Below are positions 55,345-64,000 of a stretch of 64,000 bases of DNA, piece after piece. The DNA is from Gnetum montanum (Eukaryota > Streptophyta > Gnetopsida > Gnetales > Gnetaceae). Position numbers and translations under genes: made by a program. Where the stretch lies: contig MNCI01021501.1 of the NCBI GenBank assembly GCA_015680685.1, forward strand, positions 537,806 to 601,805. Reading direction: 5' to 3'. Position 1 is the stretch's first letter. Every line of letters starts with the position of its first letter. Under the pieces are notes generated by a model, which did no database searches, was not told where the DNA came from, and saw nothing but the letters and a program-made list of their open reading frames with translations.

Positions 55345-56302
55345 ACGAATACATAAGAAGAAGATTTAGATATATAGAAGATAGTTAGAGAAACTTGACA
55401 ATTCAATAATCAACATGACAATTGAATGAAGATAATAATATATGACCAGTAAGAAGAATGTGGTTGAAGATAGGGAGATCAGTGCATTGTAAGAACAATG
55501 AAAAAAGTTCATAAACATCTAATGAAATCACACACTGTGATTAAGGATGCTCTCTAGTAATTAACATCTCATTAAGCTATGAGCAAATGAGTGAAATATT
55601 ATCCCTATGTAATGAGTAGAGTATGTTATTTGCATATTGATGAGATTGATAAAGAAGATATATAAGATATAAAATCATGTAAGGAATCAAGAAGATTCAA
55701 GACATCCAGGATGAGAAAATTAATAATGGTAAAGATAATGACACTAGAATCATTCTTAAGAAAGATCTAAAGGTTTTATTTTTTGACTACTTAATAGATC
55801 ATGAAATCTGCTATGCAAAGACATCAGTAGATATTGATGAGTGAAAAGTTTTCCCTATGACCAAAGATACTAATCAAAATTATGTACACGTAATCCAATT
55901 AAATTTCATCAAACTTTGGTGCTAATAGTATCCTAGATAATTAAGCATAATGTTTCTGATCATTATCTTCCTAATCATCACTTGTGCTAGTTTAGTTGGT
56001 ATAATTAAGTATGATTAAGGTATAATATGTTTTATTATTTCTATTTATTTTATTATTATAATATTAAATCTATAGAGTAGAACATCTATTCCCACTTTCT
56101 GTATCTATCCTAAACCTATATTAATGTTCTTGGATTACTAATTACCTATTGTTATACATACCAAGTATCCATAGCTAGGATTATTAAACATCAATATATT
56201 ATGCACGAAGTAGTGATGCTCAAGTGTTACAAAGAAGTGTTAGTCCAAGTGCTGTAATGGAAGGAATCAATCTCAATTTTATTGTTGAAATGCCAAAGTA
56301 TC
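55345..56302. other. Unassigned spacer between E4 and E6
   Basis: AT-rich, with no ORF or repeat I can name. GTATC at 56298-56302 is the left target duplication of E6. Confidence 0.5.
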
Positions 56303-57364
56303 TGAGGATTGAGAACTTAGAAGGGGGGTTGAATAAGTTCCCCAATAAAAATTTCTCTAGCCACACGAACACACCAAATTTTACATGGTTCCCCAACTTG
56401 GGTATGTCCACGTCCACACTCAGAGGATAGATTCCCTACACACCTCTAGAATTTGTTTCTCAAAAATGTGATTTTAAGGGCACCACACCTTATACAAGCA
56501 TTGAGCTTTGCAATGAAGTGTTTCATTACTATGAAACCATAACCTCGCAAGGTCCCAACAAGCTCAATATGTGGTTTCAAGGATCCCACAACCTTTACAA
56601 AATTGAGCTCCACTTCAGAGTGCTTTAACGTTGCAAAACCACTCAATCTTGCAAGATTTCGACAAGCTTAATATAGATGCCTTCTCCTAAGAAGTACATC
56701 AACCTCACAAGGATACAAGAGAGAAATGAAAAAAATAAGAAAATAGTGTAACTTAAATTATAGGTCCTTGTACTTTGAAGCATAGTTCTACAAGCAGTCA
56801 AGAAAATGGTATGACAAATTAAGTACACAAGTACAATAGAATAGAATAGACAATGATGCCTTTCATGTTGACAATGCTTACTTAATATCCAAGATATTTA
56901 AGTCTTCTTATAGACTTGGAGTTTTTGAAAATACCTTGAAATTCATGCAATGACTATTTAATGGCTAGTATAGATGTCTCCTTTGAGATTGGGACCTCTC
57001 TTTGAAATAACCATCAATTCTAGCGAGACTTATCCTATACAAGTGGGAAATCTCTTGGGAAACATCTCTTTTGCAATGGAGACATCTCCTAAGAATAGTA
57101 GATGTCTTCTCAATTTGTGCACTTTATCTTTTAAGGCTTCATCTCATCAATTTTTCTTCTTTTCACTCCTCGAAGCATCTTCATTTGATTCATAGCCTTC
57201 GTTCTTGTCCATGCTCTCATCTTGCCCAAGTAATCCTTGTTTTGACATCACTTTGTAGATCTCATTTTTTGAGTTCTCATTCATGCCCTAAAAAATCATC
57301 CCACTCCATAAACATTCTATGTTCTCCATTTTCCTTAAAGTTTTGACATACCAAAAGGTCAACA
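56303..57364 (-). repeat. 3' LTR of E6 (1062 bp)
   Basis: On the plus strand it runs TGAGGATTGAGAAC to AAAAGGTCAACA, the reverse complement of the E3 LTR. GACATC/GATGTC words are at 56965-57115, and a minus-strand TATAAGA lies at about 56912-56918. Confidence 0.9.
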
Positions 57365-57660
57365 ATATTCCCCTTTTTGGTGATTTCCAAAACTTAAGAA
57401 AATGGGTGAGTCAATAAACAATAATAATAGTCAATAAAAATATTAATATATATAAATTCCAATGACAACCAAGGTTATAACTAGGATAATGATTCTAAAG
57501 ATCAAGGCATAGGGTAGGGATCACATGAAAGAAAAACTATACTATGCAAACATGTCTCCATAATAATGCAAAAACACATAGCATCAACTATCTATAAACC
57601 ATTGAAAAACTATCCATACAACCAACCACTAAAATATCCTCAACATGTACATGAAGCTAT
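57365..57660 (-). other. Polypurine tract and 3' noncoding part of E6
   Basis: On the minus strand the purine run CCAAAAAGGGGAATAT stands right before the LTR start TGTTGACC. The rest is AT-rich and noncoding, like the matching part of E3. Confidence 0.8.
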
Positions 57661-59380
57661 CTTCCCCTTTTGGGCATCATCAAAAAGAAGAGAGCACCCA
57701 AGGTTGATAATCACTAACCTCAATCACATCGTCTAAATCTTCATCCAAAACAGTTGTAACTCTAGAAGGTCTATAGGTCTCCTCCTCATCATCATCATTG
57801 CTGGTACTCGCACTGGACATGTGCAACTCATCATCATCCTTTGAAGAAGGTGGCTAGATAGGGGCTCTATGCGGATGAAGCTTCACTCAAAATTTAGATG
57901 AAGTTGGTAGATCTAGTTGGGATGGAGCCTGCTGAGAGGATGAGGAAGCTCCCTTCCTCTAATAGGTTATGGAATCATCAGACCTCCATTGGGACAAAGT
58001 CCCAAAGATTCTCTCCACGGCTTGCTACTCAAACGACCTAGGAGCATCATCCTAATGATGAGAACTGGGTCCAAGCTACATGGAATCAGGATGCTTCCCC
58101 TAGACACATGCCATTGGTGCAATAGGCTCCTCTATATCATTGAATCAAACTCATTTCTTGAGTCATGGACCCAAGAAGGTCTAGCTACTACTAAATGTCT
58201 CATTGGAGTAGGAAGGTCCTCCTCACTTTCTAAATTGGGAGGAGTGGTGATCTCCTCAAACTGCTACCCATTAGGAGGAAGAGGTACTCTAGCTACTTCC
58301 ATTCTCTTATGCAGGTAAGATAGATTCCTACCAATCATCCCCAAGGTACGAGAAAATGGCCAAAGTAGCTCCTTTAGGGAGCAACTCACCTATTCACTAG
58401 TAGATTTGGACCTTCTCAACTGAGGAGAGGCCTAAGATGGTGGTGTCAATCTCTTCTTCTAGGACTAAGGTGGCTTGGTGCTAGGTTTTTTCTTCCTGAA
58501 CATGAAAGAAGCTCCTATTCTCTACATACTTACCAAGGCTTCTCTTACCTTTGAGCAAAGGCATTTCAGGAGTGGGCACACCTCTTTGACAAATTAGCAA
58601 ACTGATAAGGTGTGCATGTCTAAAGATCCTCTCTTTGGTGAACATGTTTAGCATGTCATGGCAAAGAGTGTGGCCCAAGTCCAATGGTTGTCATGTAAGA
58701 AGATAGTATAGAACAAAAGCTTGGGCTGGCAACAAATAGTTATAGCAATGATGTTATACAAGACAATAAGTGATAGAGTGGAAGCATTTGGAGATATCTT
58801 ATTCCTATAAATTCTTCCTCTACTAAGAGACATAGACTTCCCAAACAATGCATCAAAAAATTCATCATAGGTAACAAGAATTACACCATTTGTAAAAATA
58901 TCATTCATGGAATGAATGGTGACCTGGAAGACATCAGCACTATAGATCCCAAGAAGTGCATTAACCACTTGACGAGACACATCAATCATCAAACCCCCAG
59001 CCATGATAGTGAATGCTCCAATCACAACATTTGTAATGACAATGTTACAATAAAACATTCAAATAAGAACTTCAGGCATAAATAAATCGATGGAACTAAA
59101 GGTAACCCAATTTAACACTTGGAAAAAACTCAATAATACTTTTGGCCTATGCAAAAGAAAGGAAAGAGAATTTTTTGAAATAATGAAAATAGTTTGAGTT
59201 ACCTAAAATTGGTGCTAGGCATTGAAAGACTTCAACTAGGGGTTGTATGAGCTTGGATTTCTACTGGATGCTCTCCTTGACCTTTCTTTGATGGTGCCCT
59301 TGATATTTTAACCTTCTTATGGGTCATGGATGCATAAATTGCTATCAATGGTAGGGTCCTAGTCATTTCTCCTTGGTCAT
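57661..59380 (-). pseudogene. E6 ORF2: PF20167-like protein with acidic tail
   Basis: The minus-strand counterpart of E3 ORF2. The open pieces 59058-58648 and 58684-58481 carry Val-Ser-Arg-Gln-Val-Val-Asn-Ala-Leu-Leu-Gly-Ile, Leu-Phe-Gly-Lys-Ser-Met-Ser-Leu, Leu-Ser-Leu-Ile-Val-Leu-Tyr-Asn-Ile-Ile and His-Leu-Ile-Ser-Leu-Leu-Ile-Cys-Gln. The last Cys-Gln is a double stop in E3, so E6 preserves bases lost there. A Ser/Asp/Glu-rich tail lies at 57840-57700. Two frames overlap near 58660 because of a shift. A possible 56-base GT...AG intron (59202-59147) corresponds to that of E3. Confidence 0.7.
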
Positions 59381-59409
59381 CTCATTGAAAAAGAGTCAAA
59401 AATAAGTGT

Positions 59410-59645
59410 TTGAATTTTTATAATCACAACAAATGAGGGTTTTTAACAAAAAATTAGACATCTTCTTCAAAAGATAGATGTCTCCTCCATACCTAAAACT
59501 ACAAGTAGACATCTCATTTGGAAAGTAGATGTCTCTACTGCATTAAGGGAAAATTTAGGTAGACGTCTCTATGGAGGAGAAGACGTCTCTAGGCAGATGT
59601 CTCCTTTTGGAATTAGACATCTCCTAGGAGATGTCTCTTTTGGAT
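59410..59645 (-). promoter_or_regulatory. Internal GACGTC palindrome block and TATA box of E6
   Basis: AGACGTCT, AGATGTCT and AGACATCT words are dense at 59455-59640. The minus-strand TATAAAAA at 59415-59422 lies downstream of them and upstream of ORF2. Position and order match 28118-28278 of E3. Confidence 0.6.
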
Positions 59646-59679
59646 GAGGCTCAACAAGGTGGGGTTCAAGAATGGCTAC

Positions 59680-61608
59680 CAAGAATTATAGTCTTAAAAG
59701 ATATCCATAATGAATCAAAGACTTACCTTTACTTACCTTTCTTGCTGAAGAGAATTAAGATGCCTAGTAAGCTTGAGAAGGAAACTCCTGTTTTGAGGTT
59801 TCTCTTCTCATATAAACTTCTTTAATTTCCAAGCCTTGGCTCCCTCTCACAAAATTGTTGAAGAGAGTCTTCTCATTCTCATGTTCCTTCTTTTTTATTT
59901 TCCATACCTTCTTGACTTCCTTATCCTTTTGATGTGTCCTCCATTCTTTTTTTCCCTAGACGATTTCTTTTCTAGGTGCACTTGGGTAAGACCAAGGAGT
60001 CTTATGATATGAGTAGGTATTCATATGATAATATTTTAAACTACATTCCCATTTCTTATGCCCAAATTTATTACATTGATAACATCTAACCTTCCTATAG
60101 TTGTTAAAGTGATCAAACCTGAGAGCTACTTTTGGTTGAAATGTAGTGCCTGTTGATTCTTTATTCTTTGGAAAAGCCTTTTGTTGAGATGGAGTCTATG
60201 TAGATACTTCTTCATGAGTATAACATCCCAGCCCACTTTTATCATGTGGACTTCTTCCTTATCCAAGAACCATCCAAAGGGACTCTTTTCCTTTGTCCAG
60301 CCTTTCATTTACAAGTTTGGCATCTGCAACTTCTTCTTTAATCTGCTCATAAGATTTGGTTAGCCCTTTATTCTTAGCCCTTACATCCAAAATTTCTTTT
60401 TTTAGGTCAAAAATTATTATATTTAATGAAGAAATATCTTAATCCTTGGTTTTTCCTTGCTTAGTCAGCTTTACACAAAGACTTTGAAGTTATAAGAGTT
60501 CCTTACACAATAAATCATACCTCTCTTCATCATTTTCAAATTCATCATCTAAGATGCTAGCATCATCATTTGTGAGTGCCATATAGATGTGTGAATTTTT
60601 TTACATCATCCTCCACCTCTTCTTCACTTTGTTCTACATCATCCTAGCTTGTGTAGAAGTTGGTCTTTTTCATATCCATATCATTTGTATCCCTCCATTG
60701 CAACCTAACATTACTAGGAAATTTGGAGGCCATATGGCCTCTTCCACCGCAAACCCAACATTCTATTGAAGAAGAATCAAAATTAGAACTTGAAAAATTT
60801 TTACCTATTTCCTTTTGAATTGATTGGGTCTTTTTTGATTGGAGCTCTTACTCCTTTTTGCCATAAGCATTTGTAGCCTTCTTGATAGAAGTGCTATTTC
60901 TTCTTTGCTACTCACATATTGCTTCGTAGGTTCCTTTTCCTTAAAGGTAGATTTTAGGGCAATGGGATTTTCTTTTCTTGCACCTTCACTTATGGGTTTC
61001 ATTTTATAACCAATAAGAGCACTTTGGAGCTCTTTGAATTTTTACAACTAAAAAATCTCTAATCTCCTCCATGGCTATAACCTTAGTCTAAATTCCGATT
61101 TTAAAGTTCTAATCATTTTTATTATTACATCACTTTTAGATAGGTCCTTGCCTGTACCCTTGATTTCCACAACTAGATCATTTTCCCTAGAGAAATAATA
61201 TTTTATGTTTTCACCTTATCTCATTCTAAGTTTATCATACTCACTTTGCAAATCTAAAAGTTTAGATTTCTTAACTATCAATGTTCCTTCATAGGTAGCT
61301 TCTCAAGTTTCCCAAATTTCTTTAGCCATTTTACATCAAACTACTCTATTAAATTTATATTTATTCAATTCACAATATAAAAAAAATTCTTTAGAATCAT
61401 GCATAAACTTACCTCTTTCTTCTTGTGTACACTTGCTCTGGGGCTTGATGGCCTTTGTTGCACTATTGATAGGTAGTGTATAGCCTTCAAGGATGGACTC
61501 CTATACTTCAAACTCCATAGACTCAAAGAAGCCTTGCATCCTTACCTTCCAATAGGCAAAGTCTAACCCATTGAACATTGGTGGCTTTGTGTAATATGTC
61601 CTCTCCAT
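59680..61608 (-). pseudogene. E6 gag (UBN2/DUF4219-type, CCHC zinc knuckle)
   Basis: The minus-strand ATG at 61608 starts a DUF4219-like Thr-Lys-Pro-Pro-Met-Phe-Asn-Gly segment, and the UBN2 part follows to about 61050. The zinc knuckle at about 60763-60722 reads C-x2-C-x4-H, with the last Cys changed to Phe. In E3 the same Cys became Tyr, so the two copies lost it independently. The coil and acidic region (60580-60420) and a basic end (about 60140-59900) follow. Frame shifts and TAG/TAA stops are frequent. Confidence 0.82.
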
Positions 61609-61645
61609 AGTTCACTCTTGAAAGTTGATGTTGAATAAAAGAGTA

Positions 61646-61663
61646 CCAAGCTTTGATACCACT
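61646..61663 (-). other. Primer binding site of E6 (initiator tRNA-Met)
   Basis: The minus strand reads TGGTATCAAAGC two bases after the LTR end. One base differs from TGGTATCAGAGC, a G-to-A change. Confidence 0.85.
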
Positions 61664-62725
61664 TGAGGATCAAGAACTTACAAGGGGGGTTGAATAATTT
61701 CTATAATAAAAATTTCTCTAGCCATATGAACACACCAAATTTTACATGGTTCCCCAACTTGTATGCATCCACACTCAAAGGGTAAATTCTTTGCACATCT
61801 CTAGACTTTGTTTCTCAAAAATGTGATTTGAAGAACATCACAATGTATATACGCATTGAGCTCCACACTAAATTGTTTCATTATTGCAAAGCCACTCAAT
61901 CCTACAAGGTCCCAACAAGCTCAATATGTGATTTTAAGGATCCCACAACGTTTACAAAATTGAGCTTTGCTTTGGAGTATTTTAACATTGTAAAACCACT
62001 CAATCTTGCAAGATCCTGACAGTCTCAATACAAATGCCTTCTCACAAGAAGCACATCAACCCTGTAGGGCTACAAGAGAGAAACAAAAATGCAAGTAAAA
62101 AGTGTAACTTAGATTTTTTACTTTGAAGTACAATTCTACAAGCAATCAAGAAAATGATATGACAAATGAAGTACATAAGTACAATAGAATAAAAGAGACA
62201 ATGATGGCTTTGATGTTGACAATTCTTACTTAATACCCAAGAGATTGAAATCTTCTTATAGCCTTGGAGTTTCCAAAAATTTCTTAGAGTTCATGTAATA
62301 GCTCTCTAATAGTTAGTGTAGACATCTCCTTCAAGATTGGGATGTCTCTTTAAAATCACCATCAATTCTGGGGAGATTTCTCCTCTATAGATGGGACGTC
62401 TCTTGGGAGACATCTCTATGGAGATGTCTCTTCTACAATGGATAAGTCTCCTAAAAATATTAAATGTCTTCTCAATTTATGCACTTTATCTTTTGAGGCT
62501 TCATCTCATCAATTTTTCTTCCTCTCACTCCTCGAAGCATCTTCATTTGACTTGTAGCATTTATTCTTATCTATGCCCTCATCTTGCCCAAATAGTCTCC
62601 ATTTTAACATCTCTTTATAGATCTCATTTCTTGAGTTCTCATTCATGCTTTACAAAATTATCCCATTCAACAAACATTTTATGTTCTCTAGTTTCTTAAA
62701 GTTTTGAAATACAAAAATGTCAACA
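61664..62725 (-). repeat. 5' LTR of E6 (1062 bp)
   Basis: On the plus strand it runs TGAGGATCAAGAACTT to AATGTCAACA. The GACGTC/GACATCTC block lies at 62320-62470 and includes GGACGTCTC at 62395. Its length equals that of the 3' LTR, which supports the boundaries. Confidence 0.9.
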
Positions 62726-62730
62726 GTATC

Positions 62731-63230
62731 TAGGTCTATTCAATCAATTCTATCTATACTATAGGCACTTAGAGGAAAATTTTTCTAACTTCTATGGAAA
62801 TAAACTACAAGAGATTCGCTACTAGAATGATCAAAGATGCCATAAATGTAAATGGTACACACATTTATATAGGCTTAGGACTAGATGACATCGATGCATA
62901 TATGTCAATATATCAAAGGATACATCTATGAGGATGCATCAACAACATCGATGGCACTACATCAATGCATGCCCATTGATGTTGCTAACTTACTAATGCT
63001 TTACCATAACTCCATGACTAGCTAAAAACTCTTTCTTGAGTGAAAAAAGGTGGGATCAATTTGTTTAAAAAATTTTGGGAGATGTGGAACTAACAATTGA
63101 CTAACTAATAATTAACTTTGAGTAATACATTGCAAATATTTGAGCATTTATAATGAGGTTTATCAAAATTAGATATTATACAAAAAATTACAGGCTATAT
63201 GCTAGACAGTATTTTCCATGATGGAGTCTT
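62731..63230 (-). promoter_or_regulatory. Possible LTR of E7 with ATCGAT/ATGCAT palindromes
   Basis: Downstream of the coiled-coil relic on the minus strand, the words CATCGATG, ATGCAT and GATGCATC cluster at 62888-62990. A minus-strand CTATATAAATG TATA box lies at about 62866-62876. The order palindromes then TATA matches other LTRs here. LTR ends were not found, so the call is tentative. Confidence 0.4.
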
Positions 63231-64000
63231 TACACCATGCCTAAATGTGGAGGCTCCTATAACTCAAATTTTCCTTCCTTAATCCTAGTCCAACTAGTGA
63301 TCTAGGTTGTCCTACTACTATTGCTACCATTTTTAAAAATTTGAATGCATCTAACAATGCCTTTATTTTATCTTCTTTTCTCTATGGATCATTAATGATT
63401 AGGTAGCATCACCTCGACTAGCTCATATTAGTATATTCCATGGGTAAGGCAATGTTGGAAACATCTCCTTCATGTTGGCAAACTAGGCTACAAGCTTCTT
63501 AAACTTCATGTCAAATGTTCATACAAGGTTTTACAATTCTTAGTAGTTAGTCATTCTTTTAGTTAGGTTCTCAACAACTAATTATTGATCATCAAATTTT
63601 CTCTTAAGAACCTTAAGATTTGCATTAGTTTCTTCTAGTTTCTACTTCGTATCCTTATAAAGCTTGAACTCTACCTCATAGATGAGGTGGGAGTTGTCCA
63701 CTTGCTTCTTCAACTCTAACCTTGATCATCTTATAGTTAGTTTCACCAAATTTTCATATTAGAGGTTGATTAACTCTATGTATTTAATAATTTCTTTGAT
63801 TTGCAAATCCTTTAGCCAAATTTATACTTTATAGTATGTGTTAAATTCATCAAAGATGGGCTACCATGCATCACCTCATCAATGGAGTTGCTAGAGGGCC
63901 TCATTTACTTTAGCCTTGTTCAACCTAATTCCCTTTTTATTTACTTCCTTAAGCATGTCCGTCTAGTCTCTATAATGATTCTTTACTTTTTCATATTTTA
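63231..64000 (-). pseudogene. E7: coiled-coil ORF like that of E1, running off the window
   Basis: On the minus strand, from the window edge to about 63250, the reading is a Leu/Lys/Glu-rich coil with many TAG and TGA stops. Segments such as Lys-Asp-Leu-Gln-Ile-Lys-Glu, Lys-Tyr-Ile-Glu-Leu, Leu-Glu-Leu-Lys-Lys-Gln-Val-Asp, Tyr-Glu-Val-Glu and Leu-Glu-Glu-Thr-Asn-Ala-Asn-Leu follow the same order as in E1 at 3890-4110. The two are therefore homologous, not merely similar coils. The N-terminal part and 5' LTR are outside the window. Confidence 0.6.

Larger units (their letters stand above)
56303..62725 (-). mobile_element. E6: second copy of the pol-less copia-like family (minus strand)
   Basis: It is 6423 bp and flanked by perfect GTATC duplications (56298-56302 and 62726-62730). 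On the minus strand it carries the same order as E3: LTR, initiator-Met PBS, UBN2 gag with zinc knuckle, GACGTC block with TATA box, PF20167-like ORF with acidic tail, polypurine tract, LTR. Both LTRs are 1062 bases. E6 and E3 lie some 25 kb apart in opposite orientation with different target sites, so they are independent insertions. Neither contains pol. Confidence 0.9.

Noticed and set aside
57071-57346. 91-codon plus-strand gene repeated at 62391-62699
   Set aside because: Both are antisense frames inside the two LTRs of E6. The repetition is due to the LTRs.
1-64000. tRNA, rRNA or microRNA genes
   Set aside because: No A-box/B-box pair with a cloverleaf and no rRNA core sequence was seen. 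The tRNA-like strings are primer binding sites of the elements.

Overview
The window is intergenic nuclear DNA of a seed plant. It is AT-rich and consists almost entirely of old, nested and decayed retrotransposons. I found no host protein gene, tRNA, rRNA or CRISPR array that I can support. The plant assignment rests on plant-type Ty3/gypsy and Ty1/copia gag-pol relics, primer binding sites for initiator tRNA-Met and tRNA-Asp, and UBN2-type gag. It also rests on stop codons that look like the product of cytosine methylation decay at CAG, CGA and TGG. I cannot name the species.

Layout. 1-1430 is unassigned. 1440-5463 (element E1, +) has a PF20167-like ORF, a long coiled-coil ORF, a polypurine tract and a 3' LTR full of GATATC palindromes. 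5464-12888 (E2, +) is an Athila-like gypsy relic with a partial LTR, tRNA-Asp-type PBS, gag, protease, RT and an integrase tail. 12889-18700 holds unassigned repeats and a solo LTR of the E1/E2 type with a 5-bp target duplication (16677-17643). 18700-24150 is broken L1-type LINE sequence on the minus strand. 25038-31474 (E3, +) is a copia-like element with both LTRs and target duplication, carrying gag and a second PF20167-like ORF but no pol. 33401-35330 is another coiled-coil relic. 35924-55344 (E4, -) is a large gypsy element with gag-PR-RT-RNaseH-IN and very long LTRs. It is interrupted inside gag by E5 (43771-48003, +), a gypsy element with only gag and protease. 56303-62725 (E6, -) is a second copy of E3 with a perfect target duplication. 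62731-64000 is the end of an E1-like coiled-coil element (E7, -) that runs off the window.

How the pieces relate. E3, E5 and E6, all with both LTRs, lack reverse transcriptase and integrase and must have relied on enzymes from elsewhere. E2 and E4 show what such helpers look like, although both are now dead. E3/E6 and E1 pair their ends with large ORFs of the PF20167 or coiled-coil kind.

Two themes recur. First, each LTR family packs its own short palindrome upstream of its TATA-like box: GATATC in E1/E2, GACGTC in E3/E6 and E5, ATCGAT/ATGCAT in E7. E4 uses paired GTAGAACC/GGTTCTAC arms, without a located TATA box. Second, the E4 LTR itself contains a long decayed protein-coding stretch of unknown function.
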